DNA of 64,000 nt from Stagnimonas sp. (GCA_030696045.1 JAUYNO010000039.1:62001-126000), one strand, 5' to 3'. Counted from the first letter of the stretch, positions 28,184 to 37,007 are shown. The notes: generated by a model not told the origin, from the letters alone. A program made the numbers and translations.

Positions 28184-30454
28184 ATGCGCCTAAGACCGAC
28201 CGCCCTCATGCGGCCTAGCTGGCTGTTGGCCGCGCTCCTATGGACGCAGGCAGTCCCGGCCGCCGAACCGCCGCAGCCCACCGCCGAGGCAATCGCCCTC
28301 GACGAGGCGATCCAGGGCCTCAAGGACGAGAGCCTGGAGCTCAACCGCGAGTTGCAGCAGCTCGAGGACAACTACGCCTACCCCCCGCACAGCGCGCTGT
28401 CGGTCTACCTGGGTTCGGTGGCACCCGCCGCCTTCATCACCGAGGTCGCGGTCAGCCTCGACGACGGCCCCTATACCCGCTACACCTACAACGAACGCGA
28501 GGCCCGCGCCCTGCGTGACAAGGGCCTGCACCGGGTGTTGCGGGCCAATGTCGAGCCGGGCCCCCATCGCATCCGGGTCGAGATGAGCGGCCGATCCTAC
28601 AAGGACGTCAACGCGGCGCCGTTCAGCGAGCGCGCCGAAGGCGTGTTCGACAAGGGCGAGCGCGAGGCCGAGATCGAACTCAGCTTCGGCCGTGGTGGCA
28701 AGGTCACCGCCCTGCGCGGCTACAAGCCGGGCAGCAAGGACGACCCGCGCGTCCGCGCTGCCGACTTCCTCAATGGCGACGAGCGGCATTTCTCGGCGGC
28801 GCTGAACCTGTTGCAGTTGCGTGAGGAGCAGCAAGACCAGCGGATGCCGGCCGACTACCAGTGGCGCCTGGCGGAAAGCTATCTCGCCTTCGGCATGCGC
28901 GCGCGCGCCGAGGCGATCTACCGCGAACTGGCGGTGACCACCACCGATCACGTCGCGCTCGGCCGGGCGCGGCTGAAGCTGGCCGAGTTCCTGTACCAGC
29001 GCGGATTCCTGCAGGAATCCGCTACCTCGCTGCTGCGCATGCGCGAGAAGCTGCCCGAGCCGCTGATGGCGGCCTGGCAGGACCAGCTGTCACGCGCCTT
29101 GATGGCGCAGGGCCGCTACGGCGATGCGGTGGAAGTACTCACCGAGATGAAGAACGCCGACAAGCAGTCGTCCTATACCCGCTACAACCTGGGCATCGCC
29201 CTCATCAACGACGGCCGGGTCGCCGACGGCGAAACCCTGCTCGACCGCATCGGCCGGCTGCCGCCGCTGGATACCGAGAGCCTGGCGCTGCGCGACAAGG
29301 CCAATCTCACCCTGGGCTACCACTTCCTGCGCAAGCAGCAGGGCGGCACCGCCAAGCCCCTGTTCGGGCGGGTGCGGGTCGACGGTCCGCACTCCAACCG
29401 CGCGCTCCTGGGCCTGGGCTGGGCCGAGCTGGCGCCGCAGGGCGAGAAGCAGAAGAAGACCGAGATCGCCGATCCGCAGATCGAGGAGAACCCTCTGCGC
29501 GGCCTTGCCACCCTTGGCATCCTGATCAATCCGGCGCGGCTGGAGAACGACGTCTACAAGCGCGTCGGCCTGCGCAGCTTCAAGCTGGAAAAGGTGCAGA
29601 AGGAGGACGAGAAGACCCTGCGCAAGGCGCTGGTGCCCTGGGCCGAGTTGATCAACCGCGACCAGATGGACCCGGCGGTGCAGGAAGGCATGCTCGCCAT
29701 CCCCTTCGCGCTCGACCGCGTCGGCGCCCACATCCAGGCGCAGCAGTTCTACGAGAAGGCGGTGGAGCTGCTCGAGGAAAGCCGCCGCCGCATTGACGCC
29801 GCCGGCCAGCAGATCCGCGCCGGCCGCATGGTGGAAACCATCGTCCGCCGCGACATCGACTCCGAGGCAGGCTGGAACTGGCGCCTGCGCGACCTGCCGG
29901 ACGCACCGGAAACCTTCTACCTGCAGAGCATCATCGCCGAGAACCGCTATCAGGAGGCGCTGAAGAATTACCGTGATGTGCGCTTCCTCGCCCGCAATCT
30001 CGACGGTCTGCGTGGCCGCATCAACACCCTCGACTCGCTCTACGCCAGCCAGCCGCAGGGCGATGTCAGCCCGGCCGAACTGATCGAGCGCGCCCGCAGC
30101 GTCCGCAAGCTGGAAAAGCCCAAGCTCAAACTGCACCTGCGCATGGACGTGCTGCTCACCGCCCCCTACTCCGAGCCCGCGACCCCGGCGGCGCTGCCGC
30201 CGCTGCAACTGCAGCTGGCCAGCACGCCACCGCGCTTCAACGGTGCGCGGGAGCGCTCGGCCGAGCTGCGCCAGCGGCTGGACAGCCTGCGCGGACTGCT
30301 GGCGGACGCCGGCAACGAACAGTCGGCAGTGCTGCAGGAGATCGGCCTGCGGGAACTGGCCGGACAGAAGAAGCAGGTCGAGCGCTACCTCGTCGAGGCG
30401 CGCTTTGCACTGGCCCGCATCTATGAAGACCGCCTGAAGGGAGACGCCCGGTGA
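28184..30454 (+). CDS. Large periplasmic TPR protein of a Glt-like ExbBD operon
   Basis: First gene of an eight-gene coupled operon. The 756-residue product has a signal peptide (SWLLAALLWTQAVPAAEPP; a second Met at residue 9 could also start it), a short coiled-coil (LDEAIQGLKDESLELNRELQ) and a beta-rich domain to about residue 190 that I cannot assign. After that come helical repeats of TPR type, e.g. YQWRLAESYLAFGMRARAEA and SSYTRYNLGIALINDGRVAD. There is no lipobox, so it is probably soluble periplasmic. Myxococcus gliding proteins such as GltD also combine TPRs with an envelope location, but I cannot assign orthology by eye. The stop overlaps the next gene (GTGA). Confidence 0.75.
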   Translation: MRLRPTALMRPSWLLAALLWTQAVPAAEPPQPTAEAIALDEAIQGLKDESLELNRELQQLEDNYAYPPHSALSVYLGSVAPAAFITEVAVSLDDGPYTRYTYNEREARALRDKGLHRVLRANVEPGPHRIRVEMSGRSYKDVNAAPFSERAEGVFDKGEREAEIELSFGRGGKVTALRGYKPGSKDDPRVRAADFLNGDERHFSAALNLLQLREEQQDQRMPADYQWRLAESYLAFGMRARAEAIYRELAVTTTDHVALGRARLKLAEFLYQRGFLQESATSLLRMREKLPEPLMAAWQDQLSRALMAQGRYGDAVEVLTEMKNADKQSSYTRYNLGIALINDGRVADGETLLDRIGRLPPLDTESLALRDKANLTLGYHFLRKQQGGTAKPLFGRVRVDGPHSNRALLGLGWAELAPQGEKQKKTEIADPQIEENPLRGLATLGILINPARLENDVYKRVGLRSFKLEKVQKEDEKTLRKALVPWAELINRDQMDPAVQEGMLAIPFALDRVGAHIQAQQFYEKAVELLEESRRRIDAAGQQIRAGRMVETIVRRDIDSEAGWNWRLRDLPDAPETFYLQSIIAENRYQEALKNYRDVRFLARNLDGLRGRINTLDSLYASQPQGDVSPAELIERARSVRKLEKPKLKLHLRMDVLLTAPYSEPATPAALPPLQLQLASTPPRFNGARERSAELRQRLDSLRGLLADAGNEQSAVLQEIGLRELAGQKKQVERYLVEARFALARIYEDRLKGDAR

Positions 30455-33288
30455 GTCGCCTTGCCACCCTCGTCGCCGGCCTGGTGATTGGCGGCCTGCT
30501 CGCCGCCTGCGGCCCCAAGCCCAATCTGCGGCCGCAGGACAAGAGCCCGGCGATCCGCACCCTGGGCAAGCAGAAGGCGCCGGACCAGGACAAGCTGCCG
30601 ATCATCCTGTCCGACGCCATCACCCCGGACCCGGAAAAGGCGCTGGAGAACTACCGCAAGATCCTGGAGCTGGCGCCCGACGAGGCGATGCGTGCCGAGG
30701 CCATGCGCCGCATGGCCGACCTGCAGGTGCAGGTCGACGACAGCAGCGGCAGCGGTGGCGAGGACAGTGACAAGCTGCTCGCCGACTCGATCCAGCTGTA
30801 CCAGCAGCTGCTGGCCGAGCGGCCGGATGATCCGGACAACGACCGGGTGCTGTACCAGCTGGCGCGGGCCTACCAGAACGCCGGCAAGCCGGAGCCGGCG
30901 CTGGAGGCACTGTCGACGCTGACCGCCCGGTATCCGGGCTCGACCCTGAATGGCGACGCCCACTTCCGTCGGGCCGAACTGCTGTTCCGGCTGCAGCGCT
31001 ATGCGGAGTCGGAGGGCGAGTACCACTACGTGATGGGCCTGGCCGGCCAGACGCCGTTCTTCGAGCCGGCGCAGTACAAGTACGGCTGGTCGCTGTTCAA
31101 GCAGTCCAAGTTCGACGAAGCGCTGCCGGTGTTCTTCGCCATCCTCGACCGCGAGTTGCCGCCGGGCGAGCTGACCAATGTCGAAGCGGCGCTGAAGGCG
31201 GTGGCCCAGAGCAAGGCCGATCTCGCCAAGGATTCGCTGCGGGTGACCAGCCTCACCTTCGCGGTGATGGGCGGCGGCCCGGCGATGAACCAGTATTTCA
31301 GCAGCAATCCGGAGCCCCGCTTCTATCCGCTGCTGTACACGGCGCTCGGCGAGATGTTCCTCGACAAGCTGCGCTTCACCGATGCCGCCGGCGCCTTCGC
31401 CGCCTTCAATGAGCGGCATCCGAACCACCCGACCGCGCCGCAGTTCCAGACCCGGGTGATCGAGGTCTATCAGCAGGGCGGCTTCAACGACCTGGTCGCG
31501 GTCGAGAAGGAACGCTATGTCACCGGCTACGCGCCCGGGGCCGCCTACTGGGCCGGTCGCGCGCCCGATGTCGAGGTGATGCAGGCCCTGCGCAAGCACC
31601 TGGAAGACCTCGCCAAGCACCATCACGCGCTGGCGCAGAAGGACCCAGTGGCGCAACAGCCTGAGTTCCTGGTCGCGGCCGGCTGGTACCGCCGCATCCT
31701 CGACATCTACCCGCAGGATCCGCAGGCAGCGGACATCAACTACCTGCAGGCGGAAGCCCTGGAGGACGGCGGCAAGGCCTTCGAGGCGGCGCGCGAGTTC
31801 ACCCGCACCGCCTACGACTATCCGCCCCATGCCCGTTCGCAGGATGCGGCCTATGCCGCCGTGCTGGCCTATCACAGCAATGTCGCCAGCATTCCGGACA
31901 GCCAGAAGAAGGACGCGCTGCGCATCGCCATCGACGCCAGTCTGCGTATGGCCGATACCTTCCCGGATCATCCGCAGGCGCTGGCCACGCTGACCCGCAC
32001 CGCGCGGGACCTCTATGACATCGGTGCCCAGGCCGAGGCGGTGACGGTCGCCCAGCGGGTGCTCGGTCACGCCCCGCCGCCCAGCCCCGAGCAGCGCCGG
32101 GTGGTGCAGGGGGTGCTGGGCGACAGCTACTTCGCGCAGAAGGACTATCCGAAGGCGGAACTGGCCTACGCCGATCTGCTCAAGCTGACGCCGGACGCCG
32201 ATCCCCTGCGCGCCGAGGTGGTCGAACAGCTGGCAGCCTCGATCTACAAGCAGGCCGAGGCCGCGCGCGCCGCCGGTGATCTGCGCGCCGCCGCCCAGGG
32301 CTTCCTGCGGGTGGGCCAGGTGACGCCGCAGGCGAGCATCCGCAGCACCGCCGACTACGACGCGGCCGCCGCCCTGATCGGCCTGCAGGAATGGGGCAAT
32401 GCGGCGGTGGTACTGGAAGGTCTGCGCAACCGCAACAGCGGCGGCGCCTGGGCGCTGGAGACCGATGTCGACAAGAAGCTGGCCCTGATCTACGTCAAGG
32501 ACGGCAAGCCGGTCGAGGCCGCCGCCGCCTACCGCCGCATCGCGGCCCGCGTCACCGAGCCGCCGGAGGTTCGTCGCGACGCCGGCTGGCAGGCGGCAAA
32601 ACTGTTTGACGATGCCAAGCGCCCGGCCGACGCAATCCGCGCCTACGAGTTCTACGTCGGCGCCTTCCCGAGCCCGCTGGAGCCTGCGACCGAGGCCCGG
32701 CGCCGGCTGGCCGATCTCTATCGCGCCAAGCCCGACCCCTACCGCTACCTGTTCTGGTTGCGTGAACTGGTCGCCGCCGATGACCACGCCGGCCGTGACC
32801 GCACCGAGCGCACCCGCTTCCTGGCGGCGCAGGCTGCGCTCGATATCGGTCGCATCAGCGCCCAGGATGCCGCCCGCATCCGCCTGAGCCTGCCGGTGGA
32901 GCGCAGCCTGCCGCTGCGCAAGGACGCCGTCGAGGCCGCCATCCAGGCGCTGGAGAAAGCAGCCGGCTATGGCTATGCCGAATTCACCACCTCGGCGACC
33001 TATGAACTGGGTTCGGTGTACCAGTCCTTCGCCAAGGCGCTGATGGATTCCGAACGGCCGCGCAGTCTCAGCGGCGAGGAACTGGAGCAGTACAACCTGC
33101 TGCTGGAGGAGCAGGCCCTACCCTTCGAGGAGAAGGCGATCCAGTCGCACGAGATCAACCTGAAGCGGGTCGGACAGGGTCTATGGGACCCGGCCATCGC
33201 CGGCAGCGTCGGCGCCCTGGGCAGCCTGTCGCCGGCCAAGTACGGCAAGCGCGAAACCGGAGCGGATGCTTATGAAAGTCTCAAGTAA
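30451..33288 (+). CDS. Large TPR lipoprotein of the Glt-like operon
   Basis: A 945-residue predicted lipoprotein. The N-terminus has a hydrophobic stretch ending in GLLAACGPKPN, a good lipobox with Cys near residue 23; the following Gly-Pro fits outer-membrane sorting. The rest is a long array of TPR-like helical hairpins, for example NDRVLYQLARAYQNAGKPEP, LRAEVVEQLAASIYKQAEAA and VRRDAGWQAAKLFDDAKRPA. It probably forms an extended periplasmic scaffold attached to the outer membrane. The start is GTG overlapping the previous stop, and the end overlaps the next gene by 17 bases. Its size and lipid anchor suggest a link between outer membrane and motor. Confidence 0.78.
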   Translation: MSRLATLVAGLVIGGLLAACGPKPNLRPQDKSPAIRTLGKQKAPDQDKLPIILSDAITPDPEKALENYRKILELAPDEAMRAEAMRRMADLQVQVDDSSGSGGEDSDKLLADSIQLYQQLLAERPDDPDNDRVLYQLARAYQNAGKPEPALEALSTLTARYPGSTLNGDAHFRRAELLFRLQRYAESEGEYHYVMGLAGQTPFFEPAQYKYGWSLFKQSKFDEALPVFFAILDRELPPGELTNVEAALKAVAQSKADLAKDSLRVTSLTFAVMGGGPAMNQYFSSNPEPRFYPLLYTALGEMFLDKLRFTDAAGAFAAFNERHPNHPTAPQFQTRVIEVYQQGGFNDLVAVEKERYVTGYAPGAAYWAGRAPDVEVMQALRKHLEDLAKHHHALAQKDPVAQQPEFLVAAGWYRRILDIYPQDPQAADINYLQAEALEDGGKAFEAAREFTRTAYDYPPHARSQDAAYAAVLAYHSNVASIPDSQKKDALRIAIDASLRMADTFPDHPQALATLTRTARDLYDIGAQAEAVTVAQRVLGHAPPPSPEQRRVVQGVLGDSYFAQKDYPKAELAYADLLKLTPDADPLRAEVVEQLAASIYKQAEAARAAGDLRAAAQGFLRVGQVTPQASIRSTADYDAAAALIGLQEWGNAAVVLEGLRNRNSGGAWALETDVDKKLALIYVKDGKPVEAAAAYRRIAARVTEPPEVRRDAGWQAAKLFDDAKRPADAIRAYEFYVGAFPSPLEPATEARRRLADLYRAKPDPYRYLFWLRELVAADDHAGRDRTERTRFLAAQAALDIGRISAQDAARIRLSLPVERSLPLRKDAVEAAIQALEKAAGYGYAEFTTSATYELGSVYQSFAKALMDSERPRSLSGEELEQYNLLLEEQALPFEEKAIQSHEINLKRVGQGLWDPAIAGSVGALGSLSPAKYGKRETGADAYESLK

Positions 33289-33916
33289 GCGCCTGACGCC
33301 GGCGCTGCTGGCGCTGCTGCTGGCGGCCTGCGCGGCGCCCCAGAAGCGGCCGCTGCCGGATCGTCCAGTGGCCGAGCCGCCCAGCCCCAGCCAGCCAGCC
33401 GCAGTCAGCGCCGAGCCGGCGAAGGACCCGCAGACCCGCTTCAACGAAGCCCTGGCCGCGCTCAAGGCCAAGAAGCTCAAGGAGGCTCGCGAGGGCTTCG
33501 GTACGCTGGCCAAGGAGCACCCGGAGCTGGCCGGTCCGCTGACCAACCTGGGCATCCTCGATGCCAAGGCCGGCCAACGGCAGGCCGCCGTCGCCCAGTT
33601 CTCGCGGGCGCTGGTGGCCAATCCGCAGAACGCCATCGCCTACAACTGGCTAGGCATCCTCTACCGCGAGTCCGGCGACTACGCGCGTGCCGAGCAGTCC
33701 TACCTGCGGGCGCTGGCGATCCAGCCGAATGACGCGGCGGTAATCCTCAATCTCGGCATGCTCTACGACGTCTACCTGAAGCGGCCAGCCGATGCGCTCG
33801 CCCGCTACCGCGAGTACCAGACCCTGACCGGCACCAAGGAGCTGAAGGTGACGGCCTGGATCCGCGCGCTGGAAGCCAGCCAGGCTCCGGTCACAACCGA
33901 GGCCGGCAAGTCATGA
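33272..33916 (+). CDS. Small TPR lipoprotein of the Glt-like operon
   Basis: A 214-residue predicted lipoprotein: the leader MKVSSKRLTPALLALLLAAC ends in a lipobox Cys at residue 20, followed by a Pro-rich spacer and three to four TPR units (residues about 55-190), e.g. AIAYNWLGILYRESGDYARA and AVILNLGMLYDVYLKRPADA. The ATG chosen has GGAG 9 bases upstream; an ATG two codons earlier is too close to it. It overlaps both neighbours (17 bases and ATGA). Its overall plan is like the TPR lipoprotein GltE/AglT in Myxococcus, but smaller. Confidence 0.78.
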   Translation: MKVSSKRLTPALLALLLAACAAPQKRPLPDRPVAEPPSPSQPAAVSAEPAKDPQTRFNEALAALKAKKLKEAREGFGTLAKEHPELAGPLTNLGILDAKAGQRQAAVAQFSRALVANPQNAIAYNWLGILYRESGDYARAEQSYLRALAIQPNDAAVILNLGMLYDVYLKRPADALARYREYQTLTGTKELKVTAWIRALEASQAPVTTEAGKS

Positions 33917-34245
33917 GCCGCCTGCGCACAGTCCTGCTGCTGAGCCTGCTGATCGCGGGCCCGGCCCAGGCCCAGAGCACCGCCGAGGAACCGCTGGCGA
34001 CGCCGCCGCCGGCCGGGCGCGAGCTGGGAACGACGATCATTGGCGAGCGCGAATCGCCGATCGGCCTGTACATCACGCCCTGGCGCAATGCCGCGCCCGA
34101 AAAGGAACTGGACCGCCCGGCCCGCTTCCTCGACGAAGCCCTGATACCACTGGATCCGGAGGTGTTCCGGCGCCAGCTGGAGTACTACAACACCATCAAT
34201 GACCACCTGAGCAGCCGTTCAGCGGCTAGCCCGACGGCGCGCTGA
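33913..34245 (+). CDS. Small secreted protein of unknown function in the Glt-like operon
   Basis: A 110-residue protein with a clear signal peptide (LLLSLLIAGPAQAQSTAEE, cleavage after AQA). The mature part of about 90 residues contains a striking central block TIIGERESPIGLYITPWRN and a helical C-terminal block EVFRRQLEYYNTINDHL. No family is recognised. It overlaps the TPR lipoprotein gene by ATGA and precedes the ExbB gene by 54 bases, so it is translated with the operon and probably acts in the periplasm with the TPR proteins. Confidence 0.72.
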   Translation: MSRLRTVLLLSLLIAGPAQAQSTAEEPLATPPPAGRELGTTIIGERESPIGLYITPWRNAAPEKELDRPARFLDEALIPLDPEVFRRQLEYYNTINDHLSSRSAASPTAR

Positions 34246-34299
34246 ACCGCACCCGCTATTTTCACGCAGACCTGCACCGACTCCTTAGAGGGACCCCCG

Positions 34300-34932
34300 A
34301 TGGATTTCTTCAACTCAATCGTTCATTTCTTCCAGGCCGGCGGCCGCTTCCTGTTCCCCATCCTCGCGGTCGCCGTGGTCGGTCTGGCGATCACGGTCGA
34401 GCGCTTTCTCTACATCCGCCGCGCGAAGGCGGAGAACCGCAAGCTCTGGTCGGAGCTGATCCCGCTGGTGAACGCGGGTGACCTGGCCGGCGCCGAGACG
34501 CTGGCCACCAGCTCGGATTCGCCCATCGGCCGCATCTTCGGTCACGGCATCGCCCGCTCGCGTCACACCAGCAAGCGCGAGGAAGTCGAGATGTCGATGG
34601 AAGAAAGCCTGATGGAAGTCACGCCGCTGCTGGAGCGCCGCACCCATTATCTCGCCACCCTCGCCTACGCCTCCACCCTGCTCGGCCTGCTCGGCACCGT
34701 GGTCGGCCTCATCAACGGCTTCGCCGCCGTCTCCAACGTGAATCCGGCGGAAAAGGCCGACCTGCTGTCGGCCGCCGTGTCCGAGGCCATGAACTGCACC
34801 GCCTTCGGCATCGGCGTCGCGGTGCCGCTGCTGCTGCTGCACGCCTATCTCTCGTCGCAGACCAATGATCTGGTCGACAACCTCGAAATGGCGGCGCTGA
34901 AGTTCCTCAACGCCCTGGGCCTGAAGGGCTGA
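34300..34932 (+). CDS. MotA/TolQ/ExbB-family proton channel subunit
   Basis: A 210-residue inner-membrane protein that, with ExbD/TolR partners, forms a proton-driven motor. Hydrophobic segment 1 is FLFPILAVAVVGLAITVERF near residues 20-39; the conserved channel pair is LATLAYASTLLGLLGTVVGL near 116-135 and NCTAFGIGVAVPLLLLHAYL near 165-184. A TTAGAGGG ribosome site precedes the ATG. Length is close to AglR/ExbB types. It is followed by two ExbD-type genes, an arrangement shared with Myxococcus aglRQS. Confidence 0.92.
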   Translation: MDFFNSIVHFFQAGGRFLFPILAVAVVGLAITVERFLYIRRAKAENRKLWSELIPLVNAGDLAGAETLATSSDSPIGRIFGHGIARSRHTSKREEVEMSMEESLMEVTPLLERRTHYLATLAYASTLLGLLGTVVGLINGFAAVSNVNPAEKADLLSAAVSEAMNCTAFGIGVAVPLLLLHAYLSSQTNDLVDNLEMAALKFLNALGLKG

Positions 34933-34957
34933 GCGCGAGCGACGACAGAGAGCGACG

Positions 34958-35509
34958 ATGCACGGACTCTCCCGCAAGGGCCGCGCGGTTCTGCGCCGCG
35001 AACGCCGACGCAAGCAGATCGGCGAGCTCAACCTGGTGCCGATGATCGACATCCTGGTGGTGCTGGTGTTCTTCCTGCTGGTCAACTCGACCGGCGTGTC
35101 CATCCTCGGCATCAACCTTCCCGACGCCAACAAGACCGCGGAGCCTGACCCCAACCGGCAACCGTTGTCGGTGATCGTGCGCGAGGACAGCATGGTGTTG
35201 ACCGAGGGCCCGGGCGAACTGGGCCGCTACGGCTCCGCCAGCGAGGGCTACGACTACCAGGCACTGACCGAACGGCTGCTGCAGGTGAAGGATTCCCGCC
35301 CCGGCGAGACCCGCATCACCCTGTTGATCGGCCCCACCGTCAGCCACGAGGCCCTGGTGCACACCATGGACGCGGTGCGCATCACGCCGGCCGAGGGTGG
35401 GCGCATCCTGCGCGACCTGTTCCCGGACATTGCCCTCGGTGACGCGCCCCCGGCACCGCCGGCCGCGACCGAGACGGCGGCGCCGGCGGCGGAAGGGGCC
35501 GCGCCATGA
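34958..35509 (+). CDS. ExbD/TolR-family protein, first copy
   Basis: A 183-residue protein with a basic cytosolic N-terminus, one transmembrane helix carrying the proton-relay Asp (LNLVPMIDILVVLVFFLLVN, residues about 24-43) and a periplasmic domain of the ExbD/TolR type that binds peptidoglycan in relatives. It is longer than ExbD (about 140) because of an insertion around GPGELGRYGSASEGYDYQAL and an Ala/Pro-rich C-terminal tail. It overlaps the second copy by ATGA. Two non-identical stator subunits imply a mixed motor complex. Confidence 0.92.
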   Translation: MHGLSRKGRAVLRRERRRKQIGELNLVPMIDILVVLVFFLLVNSTGVSILGINLPDANKTAEPDPNRQPLSVIVREDSMVLTEGPGELGRYGSASEGYDYQALTERLLQVKDSRPGETRITLLIGPTVSHEALVHTMDAVRITPAEGGRILRDLFPDIALGDAPPAPPAATETAAPAAEGAAP

Positions 35510-36024
35510 AGACCGCGCTATCCATCCGCGCCAAGCGCACCCTGCGCCGCAATGCCCGCCGCCCAGGCGTGGTGTCCCTGAACCTGGTGCCGATGATCGA
35601 CGTGTTCATGGTGCTGGTGTTCTTCCTGCTGGTCACCACCCAGAGCGTCGACAACCTGCGCAGCCCGCGTGAGCTGGCGCTGCCGTCCTCGCTGTCGGTG
35701 AGCCTGCCCACCGACGCGCCGATCATCATGATCACCAAGCAGGCGGTGCTGATCCAGGGCCTGCAGGTGATGACGCTGGACGAGGCCATCGCCGCCCCGG
35801 CCGACAAGCCGCTGCCGCCACTGCGGGCGGAGCTGCTGAAGGTAACCCTGATGCAAGTGGCCGGCGCCACCCCGGGTGCGACCACCCGCGGCGAGGTCAA
35901 CATCATGGCCGACCGCGAGATTCCCTACGCCGTGCTGAAGAAGGTGCTAGCGACCTGCGGCGACCTGAAATTCGCGCGCATCGCGGTTTCGGTGGCCCAT
36001 GGCTCCCGCCGGGGTGGCCAATGA
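35506..36024 (+). CDS. ExbD/TolR-family protein, second copy
   Basis: A 172-residue paralogue of the preceding protein. It has the same basic N-terminus and Asp-containing helix (LNLVPMIDVFMVLVFFLLVT near residues 24-43) and a periplasmic region ending in VNIMADREIPYAVLKKVLAT and ARIAVSVAHG, closer to canonical ExbD than the first copy. It overlaps the next gene by ATGA. Differences in the periplasmic domains suggest that the two copies are not redundant (inference). Confidence 0.92.
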   Translation: MKTALSIRAKRTLRRNARRPGVVSLNLVPMIDVFMVLVFFLLVTTQSVDNLRSPRELALPSSLSVSLPTDAPIIMITKQAVLIQGLQVMTLDEAIAAPADKPLPPLRAELLKVTLMQVAGATPGATTRGEVNIMADREIPYAVLKKVLATCGDLKFARIAVSVAHGSRRGGQ

Positions 36025-37007
36025 GCGCCCTGGCAGTCATCCGTTGGGACGGCTATGAGTATGGTCTGGACTCCGACCGCCGCTTCCGCAAGCTGCTGCT
36101 GGTCGTCGCCATTCCCTTCCTGCTGCTGGTGCTGCTGAGCAGCCTCTACAAGATCGAAGGCCAGCTGCGCGGCGGCGGTACCTACGACGCGCCGGTGGCG
36201 GTGGAATTGCTGCCGTCCCAGGTCGCACCGCTGGCCGAGCAGATCGAGGAGCCGGCGCCGGCCGAAGAAGACTCGAAGGAAGAGCCGGTCGAGGCCGCCC
36301 CCAAGCTCGCCGAGAAGCCGGTGCCGAAACCGGTGCCCAATGCCGAACCGGTACCGGACCCGGTGGAAACCGCCCGCGAGGTCGCCAAGCGCTCCGGCGT
36401 GCTGGCCTTCTCCCAGGCCCTGAGCGAGTTGCGCAACAAGGGCGACGCCAGTGGCGATGACCAGCCCTTGCTGTCCTCCAAGGGTGCGGCCAGCACCGCC
36501 AGCGGCGGCGCCAGCAGCGGCGAATCCGAATCGGCGCTGGCCTCTGCTTCCGCCGGCTCCAGCGGCATCGGCGGCGCCGGCAGCGCCGGGGTCACCCGCT
36601 CCCAGAGCGGCACCGGCCTGGGCAAGCGGCGCACCACCAACATCGAGTCCCCGGTGGGCTACGGCCGCGACGCCAGCAAGGCCGGCCTGTCCGGCGATGC
36701 TCGTGCCAAGGGCCGTTCCTACGAGGAAATCCAGCTGCAGTTCAGTCGCGCGGCCGGCGCCTTCAATGCCATGTACATGCGTGCGCTGCGACAGGATGCC
36801 AGCCTGGCCGGCAAGGTCTGGATCAACCTCACCATCGCGCCGGATGGCAGCGTCACCGATGCCAACATGGACGAGAGCCAGCTCAACGAGCCGGATCTGG
36901 AAGCCAAGATCATTGCGCGGGTGAAGCTGATGAAGTTCCCGGCCAAGGACGTGCCGCCGTTCACCTTCAAGCGCTACTGGATCGTGTTCACGCCGCCAAC
37001 CGAGTAG
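36021..37007 (+). CDS. TonB-like protein with AgmX/PglI-type C-terminal domain
   Basis: A 328-residue envelope-spanning protein. One N-terminal transmembrane helix (KLLLVVAIPFLLLVLLSSLY, residues about 24-43) is followed by a Pro/Glu-rich stretch (KPVPKPVPNAEPVPDP) as in TonB, then a Ser/Gly/Ala-rich flexible region to about 205, then a C-terminal domain of about 90 residues: YEEIQLQFSRAAGAFNAMYM, then GKVWINLTIAPDGSVTDANM and AKIIARVKLMKFPAKDVPPF. That domain matches the AgmX(GltJ)/PglI(GltG) C-terminal family by pattern. It probably transmits motor energy to periplasmic or outer-membrane partners. It is the last gene of the coupled set; fabI follows 70 bases later. Confidence 0.83.
   Translation: MSALAVIRWDGYEYGLDSDRRFRKLLLVVAIPFLLLVLLSSLYKIEGQLRGGGTYDAPVAVELLPSQVAPLAEQIEEPAPAEEDSKEEPVEAAPKLAEKPVPKPVPNAEPVPDPVETAREVAKRSGVLAFSQALSELRNKGDASGDDQPLLSSKGAASTASGGASSGESESALASASAGSSGIGGAGSAGVTRSQSGTGLGKRRTTNIESPVGYGRDASKAGLSGDARAKGRSYEEIQLQFSRAAGAFNAMYMRALRQDASLAGKVWINLTIAPDGSVTDANMDESQLNEPDLEAKIIARVKLMKFPAKDVPPFTFKRYWIVFTPPTE

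Noticed and set aside
30421-32787. 788-codon minus-strand frame opposite the TPR genes
   Set aside because: Low-complexity Arg/Gly/Leu/Val-rich translation with no domain; it mirrors codon bias of the real plus-strand genes.
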